This document shows, in pieces, positions 12,153 to 22,364 of a DNA stretch of 64,000 nt (within the stretch, counting starts at the first letter, position 1; every line of letters begins with the position of its first letter). The position numbers and the translations under genes were made by a program. The notes beneath the pieces are model-generated. The model ran no database searches. It saw only the letters and a list, made by a program, of their open reading frames with translations, and had not been told where the DNA came from. The DNA is from Schistocerca nitens (taxonomy: Eukaryota; Arthropoda; Insecta; Orthoptera; Acrididae). Where the stretch lies: NCBI RefSeq assembly GCF_023898315.1, contig NC_064622.1:168970178-169034177 (forward strand), given 5' to 3'.

Positions 12153-12353
12153 AAAGAGTGGTTCAAATGGCTCTAAGCACTATGGGTCTTAACATCTGAG
12201 TTCATCAGTACCATAGACTTAGAACTACTTAAACCTAACTGACCTAAGGACATCACATACATCCATGCCTGAGGCAGGATTCGAACCTGTGACCGTAGTA
12301 GTCGCGTGGTTCCGGACTGAAGCGCCTAGAACCGCTCGGCCACCGCTGCCGGC
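12153..12353 (-). mobile_element. tRNA-derived SINE (abundant family)
   Basis: Same family and orientation as the copy at 11325. The flanks share catacacc followed by a one-base difference (12143 and about 12354), an imperfect duplication. It lies directly after the zinc-knuckle region of the R1/I-type LINE remnant. Confidence 0.85.
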
Positions 12354-12610
12354 CATACACCGCACTTAAAGGCTACACAGAAGTAGGTATACATACATAC
12401 ACAACAATAAGAGACGAGGAACAATGGGCGCAACTAAATGTATTGACAAACAGTGTTTCAAAAACAACACATGAATAGTATCTGCGGACACAACAGACAT
12501 GCCTACATGCAACGTAACATCTATCTCCAGAGGTGGACACCGACACTCACAGTGAAATGAAAACGGTGATAATGGATAAGAACAGGAGGGGGAGGAACAT
12601 AGAGACGTAA

Positions 12611-13803
12611 CAGTAAATAAGTGTATGCTGCTGATTATCTATCCAAGAAAGCACCAAATGTTGTACATGGATGAGCACCTAATGTCAATGCATACGATTA
12701 GCAATACCATTAATTTACTAAAACTTTTTTGTTGTCACTGGTGATCAATAACTCGAAGAAACCATTTCGTGGCATTCACTGCCATTGACAATCGGCGACG
12801 GCGCTAACAAATCCCTCCTTTATTCTATCAGCTTTTTACATCTTTCTTAGAACAACAACATTTATTTGTATTTCTGTCTTAAATTATTGTTGTTTTAAAA
12901 AGTACTATTCTTTGTCAAATGTTGTAGATAATAACAAAGAAAAAGAAAAAACTACAAAAAAATGACAAATGAAAACTGTAAGATGTACGACCCGTTTTAA
13001 AACATCAGGTAACAGGTGTTTTATTTTGAAACACCTAATTAAGGACTCCTCTTCAGTTTTGTATCCAGCTTGAGTAACAGTTGCTAAATGCGCATTAGTG
13101 CCCGAGGAGGGCATATTCTTATAGAGAGTCCGTTATGGACCTTTGTGTTAGGAGTCTGACGCGTGTCAAATACGAACTTCATTTATAGCTGTTCTACTGC
13201 TTTCCCTTGGGGTGAAGTCTATACCATTTTCCGTTATAAATATATCCCTCCACCTCTATTATGTATGTACCTTGTTTCATCTCGTCCATCATTGCCTGCG
13301 ATTATTCATGTACAACGCTGTCTCTACTCCTTAGCAATTTTCAAGCAGTGTATAGTTTCATTCGATTTTAGTTTACTTCGCTTACAGTACAGTGAGCTGA
13401 CGAATACGTAGCAAATTATATGCTGCAAATCATTATTAGGACCACTAAGTGTTGGTTTGGTGTAGATATCCTATATTTTTCATCCATTTCCTTCAGTTTT
13501 CAGTGTACGGTGGTCAAGAAGTACTTGTACCATGAGGTCTATTCGTAAACTGTGCAAACTCTACCCATTTTCACTAAAAAGGAAACCTTACAGACTTGCC
13601 ATATTCTATTTCCTTCATACTTACAGGATTTGAAACTAAGTGCACAGACATCAGTTTCCTAAAGTGGTACGACGGAACAATCAAAGAAGATCGAAAAAAT
13701 TCACCTTTGAAGATTATGAGAATTTCGTACGCAGTTAGGTACACATTTCGAGAGCATTAACATAAATGCCAATAGCTGAATTTGTCAGGTACAAATTTTG
13801 CAA
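12611..13803. other. no recognised feature
   Basis: Intron 1 sequence, AT-rich. I see no coding homology, no element ends and no RNA gene. Confidence 0.45.
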
Positions 13804-13816
13804 TCGTGAGGTTACT

Positions 13817-13929
13817 GGCTCTGAGCGCTATGGGACTTAACATCTGAGGTCATCAGTCCCCTAGAACTTAGAACTACTTAAATCTAACTAACCTTAGGAC
13901 ATCATACACATCCATGCCCGAGGCAGGAT
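13817..13929 (-). mobile_element. 5'-truncated SINE with 13-bp duplication
   Basis: This is the 3' part of the abundant SINE family, cut off within the B-box region (ends gaggcaggat). It is flanked by tcgtgaggttact at 13804-13816 and 13930-13942, an exact 13-bp duplication. Loss of the head with intact duplications indicates incomplete reverse transcription at insertion. Confidence 0.9.
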
Positions 13930-14106
13930 TCGTGAGGTTACTGTTCTGATTCTTGTTGATATCAAGTGTTTTACTTTTAGTGAAATTCTGTAACTATTCT
14001 GAAGTGGAAATATTTATTAACAAATACTAAATCATAATTTTTTGTTTTTGCTTATTGTTCGTATGAAAAAAATTGAAATCTGTCACATGCAAAACGCGCT
14101 ATTGTT

Positions 14107-14128
14107 ACACACACACACACACACACAC
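14107..14128. repeat. (CA)n microsatellite
   Basis: Eleven uninterrupted CA units, followed by a short gtatatatgtgtg stretch. Confidence 0.9.
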
Positions 14129-14146
14129 GTATATATGTGTGGGAGT

Positions 14147-14449
14147 GTATGTGATCAGAAGTATCCGGACACCTGGCTGAAAATGACTTACAAGCTCGTG
14201 AGCCCTCCATCGGTAAAGTTTGAATTCAATATGGTGTTGGCCCACCCTTTAGCCTTGCTGACAGCTTCTACTCTGGCAGGCATACGTTCAGTCAGCTGCT
14301 GGAAGGTGTCTTGGGGAATGGCAGCCCATTCCTCAAGGAGTGCTGCACTGAGGAGAGGTTTCGATGTTGGTCGGTGAGGCCTGGCATGAAGTAGACGTTC
14401 CAAAACATTCCCAAAGGTGTTCCATAAGAAGTTGAAGGCCTGCAACCAA
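14147..14449 (-). pseudogene. Tc1-like fragment, C-terminal end (same family as 18928-21999)
   Basis: It starts with the terminal sequence gtgatcagaagtatccgg, which matches the end at 18936. Minus-strand translation gives the transposase C-terminus (SAALLEEWAAIPQDTFQQL, ERMPARVEAVSKAKG). At about 14449 it stops abruptly and joins a different Tc1 family in the opposite orientation. Confidence 0.75.
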
Positions 14450-15041
14450 CCTGTGTGCGTGCTAGACACAATGGTCCTACAACCTGGAGTTATGGTCTGG
14501 GGTGCGACTTCGTAGGACAACAGTAGTAGTCTCGTGGTTGTCCCACTCACTCTGACGTCAGTCTGGTGATTAGACCTGTTGTGTTGCCATTCATGAACAG
14601 CATTCCGGGGGATGTTTTCCAACTGGATAACGCTCCCCCACGTACCACTGTTGTAACCCAACATGCTCTTCAGAGTGTCGACATTTTTGGCTTTGCCTGC
14701 TCCATCACCATATCCGTCTCCAATGGAGCACATATGGGACATTAAGGGCCACTATATTGACAGAACAACTGCAACAGGAAGGGAACTCCACCCCAAAACT
14801 GACATTCGACACCTGTACAACACAATGCATGCACGTTTGCATGCTTGCGTTCAACATTGTGGTGGTTACACCGGTTATTAATGTACCACCATTTCACATT
14901 TTCAATGGTTTACCTCTCGCTTATACTATCCTGCATCTTCCAATGTTAATCACTTATTAAGTCACCTAGACAAACGTATTAGAGAAATTTCATTTCACTG
15001 CATTAATTATTTTTTGGTGTTGCTATTTTGTTCCACCAGTG
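14450..15041 (+). pseudogene. Tc1-like fragment, catalytic and C-terminal part, reaching its 3' terminus
   Basis: Plus-strand pieces resemble a Tc1 transposase: PGVMVWGA-like at about 14480, RPVVLPFMNSIPGDVFQLDN at about 14570 with the second catalytic aspartate, TTVVTQHALQSVDIFGF, and VQHNACTFACLRSTLWWL near the C-terminus. The element ends with ttttgttccaccagtg and a TA at 15042-15043, a Tc1 terminal inverted-repeat end. Receptor exon 2 begins 22 bp later. The transposase has several stops and is not functional. Confidence 0.75.
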
Positions 15042-15063
15042 TATATATGTTTCAGGTGTGTAG

Positions 15064-15155
15064 ACGAGATGGAATCAGTGCTGAGCGTTACAGTTCTCAT
15101 TCAGTTCTTCACCAGTACGCTCGTCATTTGTTTGACAGCCATCACTGTGATTTCG
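15064..15155 (+). CDS. odorant receptor, visible exon 2
   Basis: Bases 'ac' complete the split codon from exon 1 (c|ac, His). The exon then encodes EMESVLSVTVLIQFF and TSTLVICLTAITVIS, the 'LE..F....LVQF..S...IC.T.FQ' membrane block of insect receptors. The donor gtgagt starts at 15156, leaving phase 0. Two AGs lie close together. Using the first (ttcag, 15051-15055) would bring a TAG stop into frame at 15061, so the second (gtgtgtag, ending 15063) must be used. A Tc1 terminus lies 22 bp upstream, so the branch point probably falls in transposon-derived sequence. Confidence 0.85.
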
Positions 15156-15422
15156 GTGAGTGTCTCAAGTTGGGAATGAAAGGCAGGAGATTTGATTTTA
15201 AAGTTCTATTAGCTTATTTTAAGAAATCATCCTGGTGTTCGTCTTAATCAGTGGAAAATAAATACGGAAAATTTAAATTTCGATGATTATATGAGAAACA
15301 GGAACCGTTCCCCAAGACTTTTGTGGCTATTTATAAAGTGTATTTCTTGTTTTGACAGTTAACACACGGCCAAGGACACAGCTTTCAAACATATGATTAC
15401 GTGAAGAGGCTATGTTTAACAA

Positions 15423-15626
15423 AAAAAATGGTTCAAATGGCCCTGAGCACTATGGGACTCAACTGCTGAGGTCATGAGTCCCCTAGAACTTAGAACTAGT
15501 TAAACCTAACTAACCTAAGGACATCACAAACATCCATGCCCGAGGCAGGATTCGAACCTGCGACCGTAGCGGTCTTGCGGTTCCAGACTGCAGCGCCTTT
15601 AACCGCACGGCCACTTCGGCCGGCTA
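15423..15626 (-). mobile_element. tRNA-derived SINE (abundant family), full length
   Basis: Flanked by tatgtttaacaa at 15411-15422 and 15627-15638 (exact 12-bp duplication). B-box gattcgaacctgc is in the head at the right end. Lies in receptor intron 2, 270 bp after the exon 2 donor. Confidence 0.9.
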
Positions 15627-15638
15627 TATGTTTAACAA

Positions 15639-15957
15639 GTAGGACCATACTTATGATGGTTATTTTCTGTGATTTTGTGCACCAAGATTGAGTTGAGATC
15701 ACCTAAATGACACATCACATGAGTTAGGTCATTTTGAACAATAAACAGGAGAACTTCACATGTCGAGCACGTATTCATGCTCATATAATTTACGAATTAA
15801 CTCAAGAACTTGCCGACGCACCACGTGACTGTGAAAACTTACAAAAAGAAGCCCTTTCTTTTCTATTTATTTGTAACGGAACAGCAATTATACATTTAAA
15901 AGCAAAGGGGCTATTTCTCGATTATGTAGAGTCCCAATGATGCTATTGGGTGATAAA
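15639..15957. other. no recognised feature
   Basis: Intron 2 sequence between a SINE and a LINE tail. A 68-codon frame at 15734-15940 has no recognisable homology. Confidence 0.4.
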
Positions 15958-16535
15958 CTGAAAGTGTAAAGGACGCATAAAACAAATAGTAAGAAAATCA
16001 GAAGCCAGACTGAGATTTATAGGAATAATCTTAAGAAAATGTAACTCACCCACAAAATAAGTGGCTAACAAGGCGCTTGTTCGACCAGTTCTTGAGTATT
16101 GTTCATCATTCTGGGACTCTTGTCAGGTAGGACTGTTAGACGAGATAGGGAAACAGCGATGTGTTTCGTCACGGGATCGTTTGGTCGACGCGATGCTCAG
16201 CCAAATCCAGTGGCAGACACTGCAAAAGATGCGTTGTGCATCTCGGAGAGGTTTTGTATTGAAATTTCTGGAGAGTACTTTCTGGGAAGAGTCGGACAAC
16301 CTGTTGCTTTCTCCCACACACATCTCGCGAAATGACCACGACGAGAAAATTCGAGAAATAGGAGCTAATACGGAGCCTTACCAATAATCGTTCTTCCCAA
16401 GCAGCATTCTCGGGTGTAAGAGGGGAAAGAGGGGGGGGGGAGGGGGGGGGCCAATCAATTGGTTGTACCATAAGTACCCTCAGCCACACACCGTCAGGTG
16501 GCTTCCGGAGTAATGATGTAGATATAGATATCACC
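15958..16535 (+). pseudogene. Jockey/CR1-type LINE 3' end
   Basis: Plus-strand translation gives KSEARLRFIGIILRKCNSPT, then ALVRPVLEYCSSFWDS, then SQIQWQTLQKMRCASRR and NDHDEKIREIGANTE. This is the conserved C-terminal stretch after the reverse transcriptase of Jockey/CR1-like LINEs (LEY.S..W.P). The tail shows 'cacaccgtcaggtggcttc' and ends in a degenerate (atagat)n repeat near 16516-16530. The same family is better preserved at 58150-59830. Poly-G tracts occur at 16429-16450. 5'-truncated. Confidence 0.7.
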
Positions 16536-17521
16536 CTTGTGTTCGTCGCATGGCCTTTGTCAACATATCATTCATTGTTAAAAGAATTAGCAGAATGTGT
16601 TTCTTAATATCTGTTATTTATCTCTGTTCTGGCACTGGGGCTGCAAGTCGCACAATTACATAGAAAGGCTGCAACCTCGGTTACTCAGTACACTTATCAC
16701 TCGCATGTTACTGCATACGAGGACTGATCGTACGTACCTGTGTCATATTACACTTCAATACAAAGTACCTGTTTTTAAATGTAGTCATATCGAAGGAAAT
16801 TAACCTAGCGACATTGTTTTCTATCAAGCACATGCCATCTGACATTTTAACAAATTACGTGGGCAGTCACCTTGATCCAGAAAAGCTTTACCTTTCGCCG
16901 TAGAGCACAAAAATTTCAGTGTATTCCAGTGTGCCAGTCGTCGGAAATGGAATCGTTGCCGTGAGACCAGTCAGGGCACATGGCAGGCTAGATCAAGTCA
17001 TAGACTCATATATAGCCCAAAGGATGATAGTTATCTGGGAATATCTGCATGGCGGAATTTCAGGATCAGCGCAGTAGGACCTCAAAAGGGCCACTGAATC
17101 GACAGTGCCTGTTCATACCGTTCATGTTACAATCCGAAAGTTCTATCAGGCTACATCGGTAAGGCAGAGACTTCACGTTCCTCACCTCGTGTTCTGACTA
17201 GCCACTTCCATTGGCAATGTACCATTAGAGACGTATGTTGTTTACGGTTCGATATTTTTCGTGGCGTGAGGTGAGGTGTGTGTAAGTGTGTGAGGCGAAG
17301 CGGTGAACTTAATGCTCCATATGGTGTCCAGCAAATCCACATATTTGCAGACGGTTCTGTGATGGTCTGAAATAGCATTAATACCGACGGCTGTGCGAAC
17401 TTTGTCGCTATGCGTGGCATACGTCAGGAAGTAAATCGAGCAGATCCTGGTAGACTATTTGGTGGGTGCTGCAAATGCTGTCGGTCGTTAGTTCCATTTC
17501 CCGCACGATACTGACAATTTA
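16536..17521. other. no recognised feature
   Basis: Intron 2 sequence. I found no coding homology, RNA gene or element end. The open frames present do not resemble known families. Confidence 0.4.
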
Positions 17522-17523
17522 TA

Positions 17524-18078
17524 CGGGGTGTTTCAGAAGTAATGGTCAGTATTCAAGGATGTGACAGGAATAATCATTCGAAACAAAAAAGTCATGTAAA
17601 TATGGGGTCTAAAACGCATATCTTCAGAGCTATGAGCAAGTCTTGATCTTCAATGCTGTGAAACAAATCTCTTCCACTGCAAGTTCTTTGCTTTCCATAT
17701 TTTAGGAAGTGGTAGTATGGACTAAAACAAGAAAAATAGTCCAGTAAACATGTGCCCTAAAACGCATAACTTCAGAGCTATGAGGATCTGCTCATCTTCG
17801 CTGTTTTGAAACACAATTCTTCTAATGAACAAGTGCTCATAACTTTTAAGGTATGCATTTTCGATCACATGTTTACCGGACTTTTTTCTTGTTTTGGTCC
17901 ATACTACCACTTCCAAAAATATGGAAAGCAAAGAGCCTGCAGTAGAAGAGATTTTTTTCACAGTATCGAGGATCGAGAATTGCTCCTAGCTCTTAAGGTA
18001 TGCGTTTTAGATCCCATGTTTCGAATGATCATTCCTGGTATATCCCTGAATATTGACCATCATTTCTGAAACACCCTG
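17524..18078. mobile_element. foldback MITE, 555 bp, TA-flanked
   Basis: The ends are cggggtgtttcagaagtaat and its near-complement ending atttctgaaacaccctg, flanked by TA (17522-17523 and 18079-18080). The two halves are inverted copies along almost their whole length: 'taaaacgcatatcttcag' and its complement, and 'ggtagtatgga' (17711) with 'tccatactacc' (17900). The TA flanks and 'gggtgtttca' ends suggest a Tc1/mariner-type transposase in trans. No coding capacity. Confidence 0.8.
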
Positions 18079-18080
18079 TA

Positions 18081-18420
18081 CGTACTGAGCATGACCTGGG
18101 ATGGCTAGGGGAGATTAGAATGGTCAGCGATCAGACCAGTCTTCAGTCCCACAGGGCATGTGTAGAGTGTTCGTGGTTGTCCTACTGCGCCGTAAATTCT
18201 TCACGGACTGTCCGTTGAAGAATGGTAAAGCATAACGCAAAGCGAGCTCTAGAGACCAGTAGATACGATGTTGCGATTAACGCACAGGAAGGGCATAGAT
18301 GACACTGAAGCTGTCGAGCTCTGATTCTGAATACTGAGTGATCGGACGACAATCGCCAGGTATGTAAATGATTGCAACTCTCTGTGACAGTCATTAGAAG
18401 GACCACCACAATGCGTTAGT
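18081..18420. other. no recognised feature
   Basis: Sequence between the MITE and a Tc1 N-terminal remnant. It may be the untranslated 5' part of that remnant, but I cannot show this. Confidence 0.35.
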
Positions 18421-18775
18421 GTTGTTCGTGTTTAGTGTTGTTACCAGGCCTGATATGGTTTGTAAGGGGTGTGAACAGTGTCACACGTTGAACGATCACT
18501 GCTAGAAATGCGGAGAAGCCGCTTACTCATGTGAGGCAGAGTTCGAAAGGCTCCCATTGTGGGTCTCTATTTGACCGTCTGATAGAATCATGCTATGTCC
18601 TGAGTGGTGGGGTATTCAGATGTGGCAGTGGCCCAGTGTTGGACTGTATGGGAACGTGGGGTAAGGCGTACTCGTCGTCAAGGTTCCTATCGATCACGTC
18701 CAAACAACAAAAGGGAGGATCACAGTTGTGCGCCATGTGCTTCACAACCAAGCAACTCACTGCTCCTTACATTAA
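18421..18775 (+). pseudogene. Tc1-like transposase N-terminal remnant
   Basis: Frame-shifted pieces recall the Tc1 DNA-binding domain: 'EFERAPIVGLY', then YSDVAVAQCWTVWERGVRRT and RRQGSYRSRPNNKREDHSC. These match the order helix-turn-helix, W..W..EG, RRPGSGR...REDR of the intact elements in this window. The catalytic domain is absent. Confidence 0.55.
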
Positions 18776-19216
18776 TTTTTACTTCTTTAACTTTCACTAT
18801 CGATCCGTTTCGGCTAAACTGCAGTTATCGAGTGACATGCGGTGCAACGTGGCAAACATTATTTTTAATTATGTATTTGTATGTTACAGTAGAAAATTGA
18901 GAATGAAATGCTATTTACTTGCAGGTACACTATGTGATCAAAAGTATCCGGACACCTGGTTGAAAACGACTTACAAGTTGGTGGCGCCCTCCAACGGTAA
19001 TGCTGGAATTCAATACGGTGATTGGCCCACGCTTACAAGGGGAGGCCGCCAATTGTGAAATTCAGATTCGATTCATACTGCACATAATAAAAGCTCATGG
19101 CCAGAGGTGTAATGTGGCAAAACACCAAGATGCACTTCTCAGCCGTTGTCGAGAAAATCGACAGTTAAAAGAAACCGTTGCGGTGAAATACTCTCTACGA
19201 TTAATAATTTTCTACA

Positions 19217-19282
19217 GCGTCGTGGCGCAGCGGTAAGTGCTCGGGTTTGTAATCCGAAGGTTGCCGGATCGAAACTCGCGCC
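19217..19282 (+). repeat. tRNA-Thr-like sequence in left foldback arm
   Basis: A-box-like tggcgcagcggt, an anticodon stem-loop tcggg-tttgtaa-tccga (anticodon position TGT, Thr) and a weak B-box ggatcgaaact. The acceptor stem does not pair properly, so I call it tRNA-derived rather than a functional tRNA gene. The inverted copy is at 20645-20710. Confidence 0.55.
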
Positions 19283-19316
19283 ATGAAACATTTTTTTTAT
19301 TATTAGTTTTTTGTAA

Positions 19317-19318
<2 letters not shown>

Positions 19319-19377
<59 letters not shown>
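19319..19377. repeat. (TA)n microsatellite
   Basis: About 29 TA units between the left foldback arm and the hairpin element. Confidence 0.95.
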
Positions 19378-19385
<8 letters not shown>

Positions 19386-19394
19386 AATGAATTG

Positions 19395-19735
19395 AAACTT
19401 CCTGGCAGATTAAAACTGTGTGCCCGACCGAGACTCGAACTCGGGACCTTTGCCTTTCGCGGGCAAGTGCTCTACCAACTGAGCTACCGAAGCACGACTG
19501 CAAGGTTCGCAGGAGAGCTTCTGTAAAGTTTGGAAGGTAGGAGACGAGGTACTGGTAGAAGTAAAGCTGTGAGTACCGGGCGTGAGTCGTGCTTCGGTAG
19601 CTCAGTTGGTAGAGCACTTGCCCGCGAAAGGCAAAGGTCCCGCGTTCGAGTCTCGGTCGGGCACACAGTTTTAATCTGCCAGGAAGTTTCATATCAGCGC
19701 ACACTCCGCTGCAGAGTGAAAATCTCATTCTACAG
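19395..19735. mobile_element. hairpin element: two inverted tRNA-like SINE units
   Basis: The unit at 19591-19735 (+) starts gcttcggtagctcagttgg (excellent A-box), has a B-box gttcgagtctc, and continues 'cagttttaatctgccagg'. An inverted copy occupies 19395-19493 (-). The two are separated by about 97 bp. Flanked by tattaatgaattg at 19382-19394 and 19736-19748, a 13-bp exact duplication, so it inserted as one unit. A 41-bp piece of the same family is at 53840-53880. The acceptor stem does not pair and T33 is absent, so it is not a functional tRNA. Confidence 0.8.
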
Positions 19736-20093
19736 TATTAATGAATTGCTTATGCATGTTGGTGAAGGCGGATCGCTCTCCAATTGTACCGCCTCCATTT
19801 TTCCGTTTGTTTAACAGGTTGTATTTACCAAAGCTCTCACGTCCGCACTGATTTTCGACGATGTTATAAGTTGCGCTAGGGACCGCATCTACCTTCTTTC
19901 GAAGTTAGCAGACAACTACGCTGTTATGCGGCGGCTCGTTTCGGCCCATTCAACATCTGTCCTTCAAGTGTAACGAGCGAGTAACGGAGTTTATATTTCA
20001 TACCTGCCACAGCAAATTTGTGTTCGTGGGGTTTCTATTCTAATTCGAACGTTTGACTTACGCTATACGTATTCGTTTCGGAATATCGTTTCT

Positions 20094-20280
20094 GGCTCTG
20101 AGCACTATGGGACTTAACATCTGAGGTCATCAGTCCCCTAGAACTTAGAACTACTTAAACCTAACTAACCTAAGGACATCACACACATCCATGCCCGAGG
20201 CAGGATTCGAACCTGCGACCGTAGCGGTCGCGCGGTTCCAGACTGTAGCGCCTAGAACCGCTCCGGCACCACGGCCGGCT
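20094..20280 (-). mobile_element. tRNA-derived SINE (abundant family)
   Basis: Flanked by aatatcgtttct at 20082-20093 and 20281-20292 (exact 12-bp duplication). B-box gattcgaacctgc. Inserted inside the foldback element, so it is younger than the foldback sequence around it. Confidence 0.9.
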
Positions 20281-20462
20281 AATATCGTTTCTATGTCTTC
20301 CGTTAACTATACGTGGTTAACATTATGAAGACAATTAATAACATTTGTGAAATACAACTTTGTTTGCGGAAAACATAATGATGTTCGAAGTCGCCAGTTT
20401 TTCCACGACAAACGACTTTCAACAACTTATTATATGCATAATTGTTGCAACTGATTGCCAGG

Positions 20463-20594
<132 letters not shown>

Positions 20595-20644
20595 ATACAA
20601 ATATTTGAATTACAATAAACAAATACTAAAAAAAAAAGTTTCAT

Positions 20645-20710
20645 GGCGCGAGATTCGATCCGGCAACCTTTGGATTACGAACCCGAGCACTTACCGCTGC
20701 GCCACGACGC
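20645..20710 (-). repeat. tRNA-Thr-like sequence in right foldback arm
   Basis: Inverted partner of 19217-19282. B-box-like region ggatcgaatct is slightly better preserved than in the left arm. Same TGT anticodon position. Confidence 0.55.
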
Positions 20711-20894
20711 TGTAGAAAATTGTTAATCGTAGAGAGTATTTCACCGCAACGGTTTCTTTTAACTGTCGATTTTCTCGACAACGGCTGAGAAGTGCATCTT
20801 GGTGCTTTGCCACATTACACCTCTGGCCATGAGCTTTTATTATGCGCAGTATGAATCGAATCTGAATTTCATAATTGGCGGCCTCCCCTTGTTA

Positions 20895-21865
20895 GCCTTG
20901 ATGACAGCTTCCACTCTCGCAGGCCTACGTTCAATCAGGTTCTGGAAGGTTTCTTGGGAAATGGCAGCCCATTCTTCACTGAGTGCTGCACTGAGGAGAG
21001 GTATCGATGTCGGTCTGTAAGGCCTGGCACGAAGTCGGCGTTCCGAAACATCCCAAAAGTGTTCTGTAGACTTCAGGTCAGGACTCTGCGCAGGCCATTC
21101 CATTACAGCGATGTTATTGTCGTGTAACCACTCCGCAACAGGCCGTGCATTATGAACAGGTGCTCGATCGTGCTGAAAGATGCAATCGCCATCCTCAAAT
21201 TGCTCTTCAACAGTGGGAAGCAAGAAGATGATTAAAACATCAATGTAGGCCTCTGCCGTGATAGTTTCACGCAAAACAGTAAGGGGTGCAAGGCCAATCC
21301 ATGAAAAACACGACCACACCGTAACATCAACGCCTCCGAATTTTACTGTTGGCGTTAGACACGATGGCAGATGACGTTCACCGGGCATCCGCCATACCCA
21401 CACCCTGCCATCGGATCGCCACATTGTGTACGTGATTCGTCACTCCACACAAAGTTTTTCCACTGTTCAGTCGTCCAATGTTTACACCCCTTACACGAAG
21501 CGAGGCGTCGTTTGGCATTTACCGGAGTGATTTGTGACTTATGAGCAGCCGCTCGACCATGAAATCCAAGTTTTTTCACCTCCCGCTTAACTGTCAAAGT
21601 ACTTGCAGCGGATCCTGATGCAGTGCCTATTACACATTACGACCCTCTTCAAATGTCGGCGGTCTCTGTCAGTCAAGAGGCGAGGTCGGCCTGAACGCTT
21701 TTGTGCTGTACGTGTCCCTTCACGTTTCCACTTCACTATTACATCGGAGACAGTGGACCTAGGGATGCTTAAGAGTGTGGAAATCTCGCGTACAAACGTA
21801 TGACACAAGCGACACCCAGTCGCCCGACCACTTTCGAAGTCCGTGAATTCCGCGGAGCGCCCCAT
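20895..21865 (-). pseudogene. Tc1-like transposase, frameshifted
   Basis: It begins MGRSAEFTDFESGRATG at 21865, continues TVSDVIVKWKREGTRTAQKR and RSGRPRLLTDRDRRHLKRVV, then in another frame VWSDESR (first catalytic Asp, near 21450). A third frame from 21424 holds DCIFQHDRAPVHNARPVAEW (second Asp) and MEWPAQSPDLKSTEHFWD (Glu). Thirty-four residues separate the second Asp from the Glu, as in classic Tc1. At least two frameshifts near 21590 and 21420 inactivate it. The C-terminus runs into the nested foldback. Confidence 0.8.
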
Positions 21866-22364
21866 TCTGCTCCCTCACGATGTGAAATGACTACTGAGAC
21901 CGCTGACGTGGAGTACGTGGCAGTAGGTGGCAGCACAATGCACCTTATATGAAAAATGTATGTTTTTGGGGATGTCTGGGTACTTTTGATCACATAGTGT
22001 ATATTGTATACATCGATTGCGGCATATATAACATCGTGGCAACTGTATTTTGACTGCCGTTCTATCTTTGCTGCACTAAGGAAGTAATTAATTTGTTACC
22101 ACAGTAGTTTCACAATTGTACAGTTACGATGTCGTATGTTTAAAAAATACACTGAAGAGCAAAAGAAACTGGCACATCTGCCTTATATCGTGTAGGGTCC
22201 CCGCTAGCACGCAGATGTGCCGCAACACGACGTGGCATGGACTCAACTAATATCTGAAGTAGTGCTGGAGGGAAATGACACCATGCGTCCTGCAGGGCTG
22301 TCCATAAATCCGTAAGAGTACGAGGAAGTGCAGATCTCTTCTGAGCAGTTCGTTACAACGAATC

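Larger units (their letters stand above)
11235..12610 (+). pseudogene. R1/I-type LINE 3' remnant, interrupted by two SINEs
   Basis: Around 11640-11815 the + strand reads LLRLFGAFGTTSVDAFCVVL then GICLIDITIKYRDARYWL. This matches the conserved block after the RNase H region of R1/I-clade LINEs ('LR..GAYRT.S..AL.VL.G..PID'). At about 12000-12130 it reads LTGHGPYSTHKNHVN followed by a zinc-knuckle-like CTCGEEGAPEHTVFLC. Stops and shifts break it. SINEs with their own duplications interrupt it at 11325 and 12153. Limits are approximate. Confidence 0.6.

Noticed and set aside
19591-19663. Functional tRNA gene
   Set aside because: A- and B-boxes are good, but the acceptor stem does not pair and the anticodon loop lacks the usual T33. 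It is part of an inverted SINE pair with target-site duplications.
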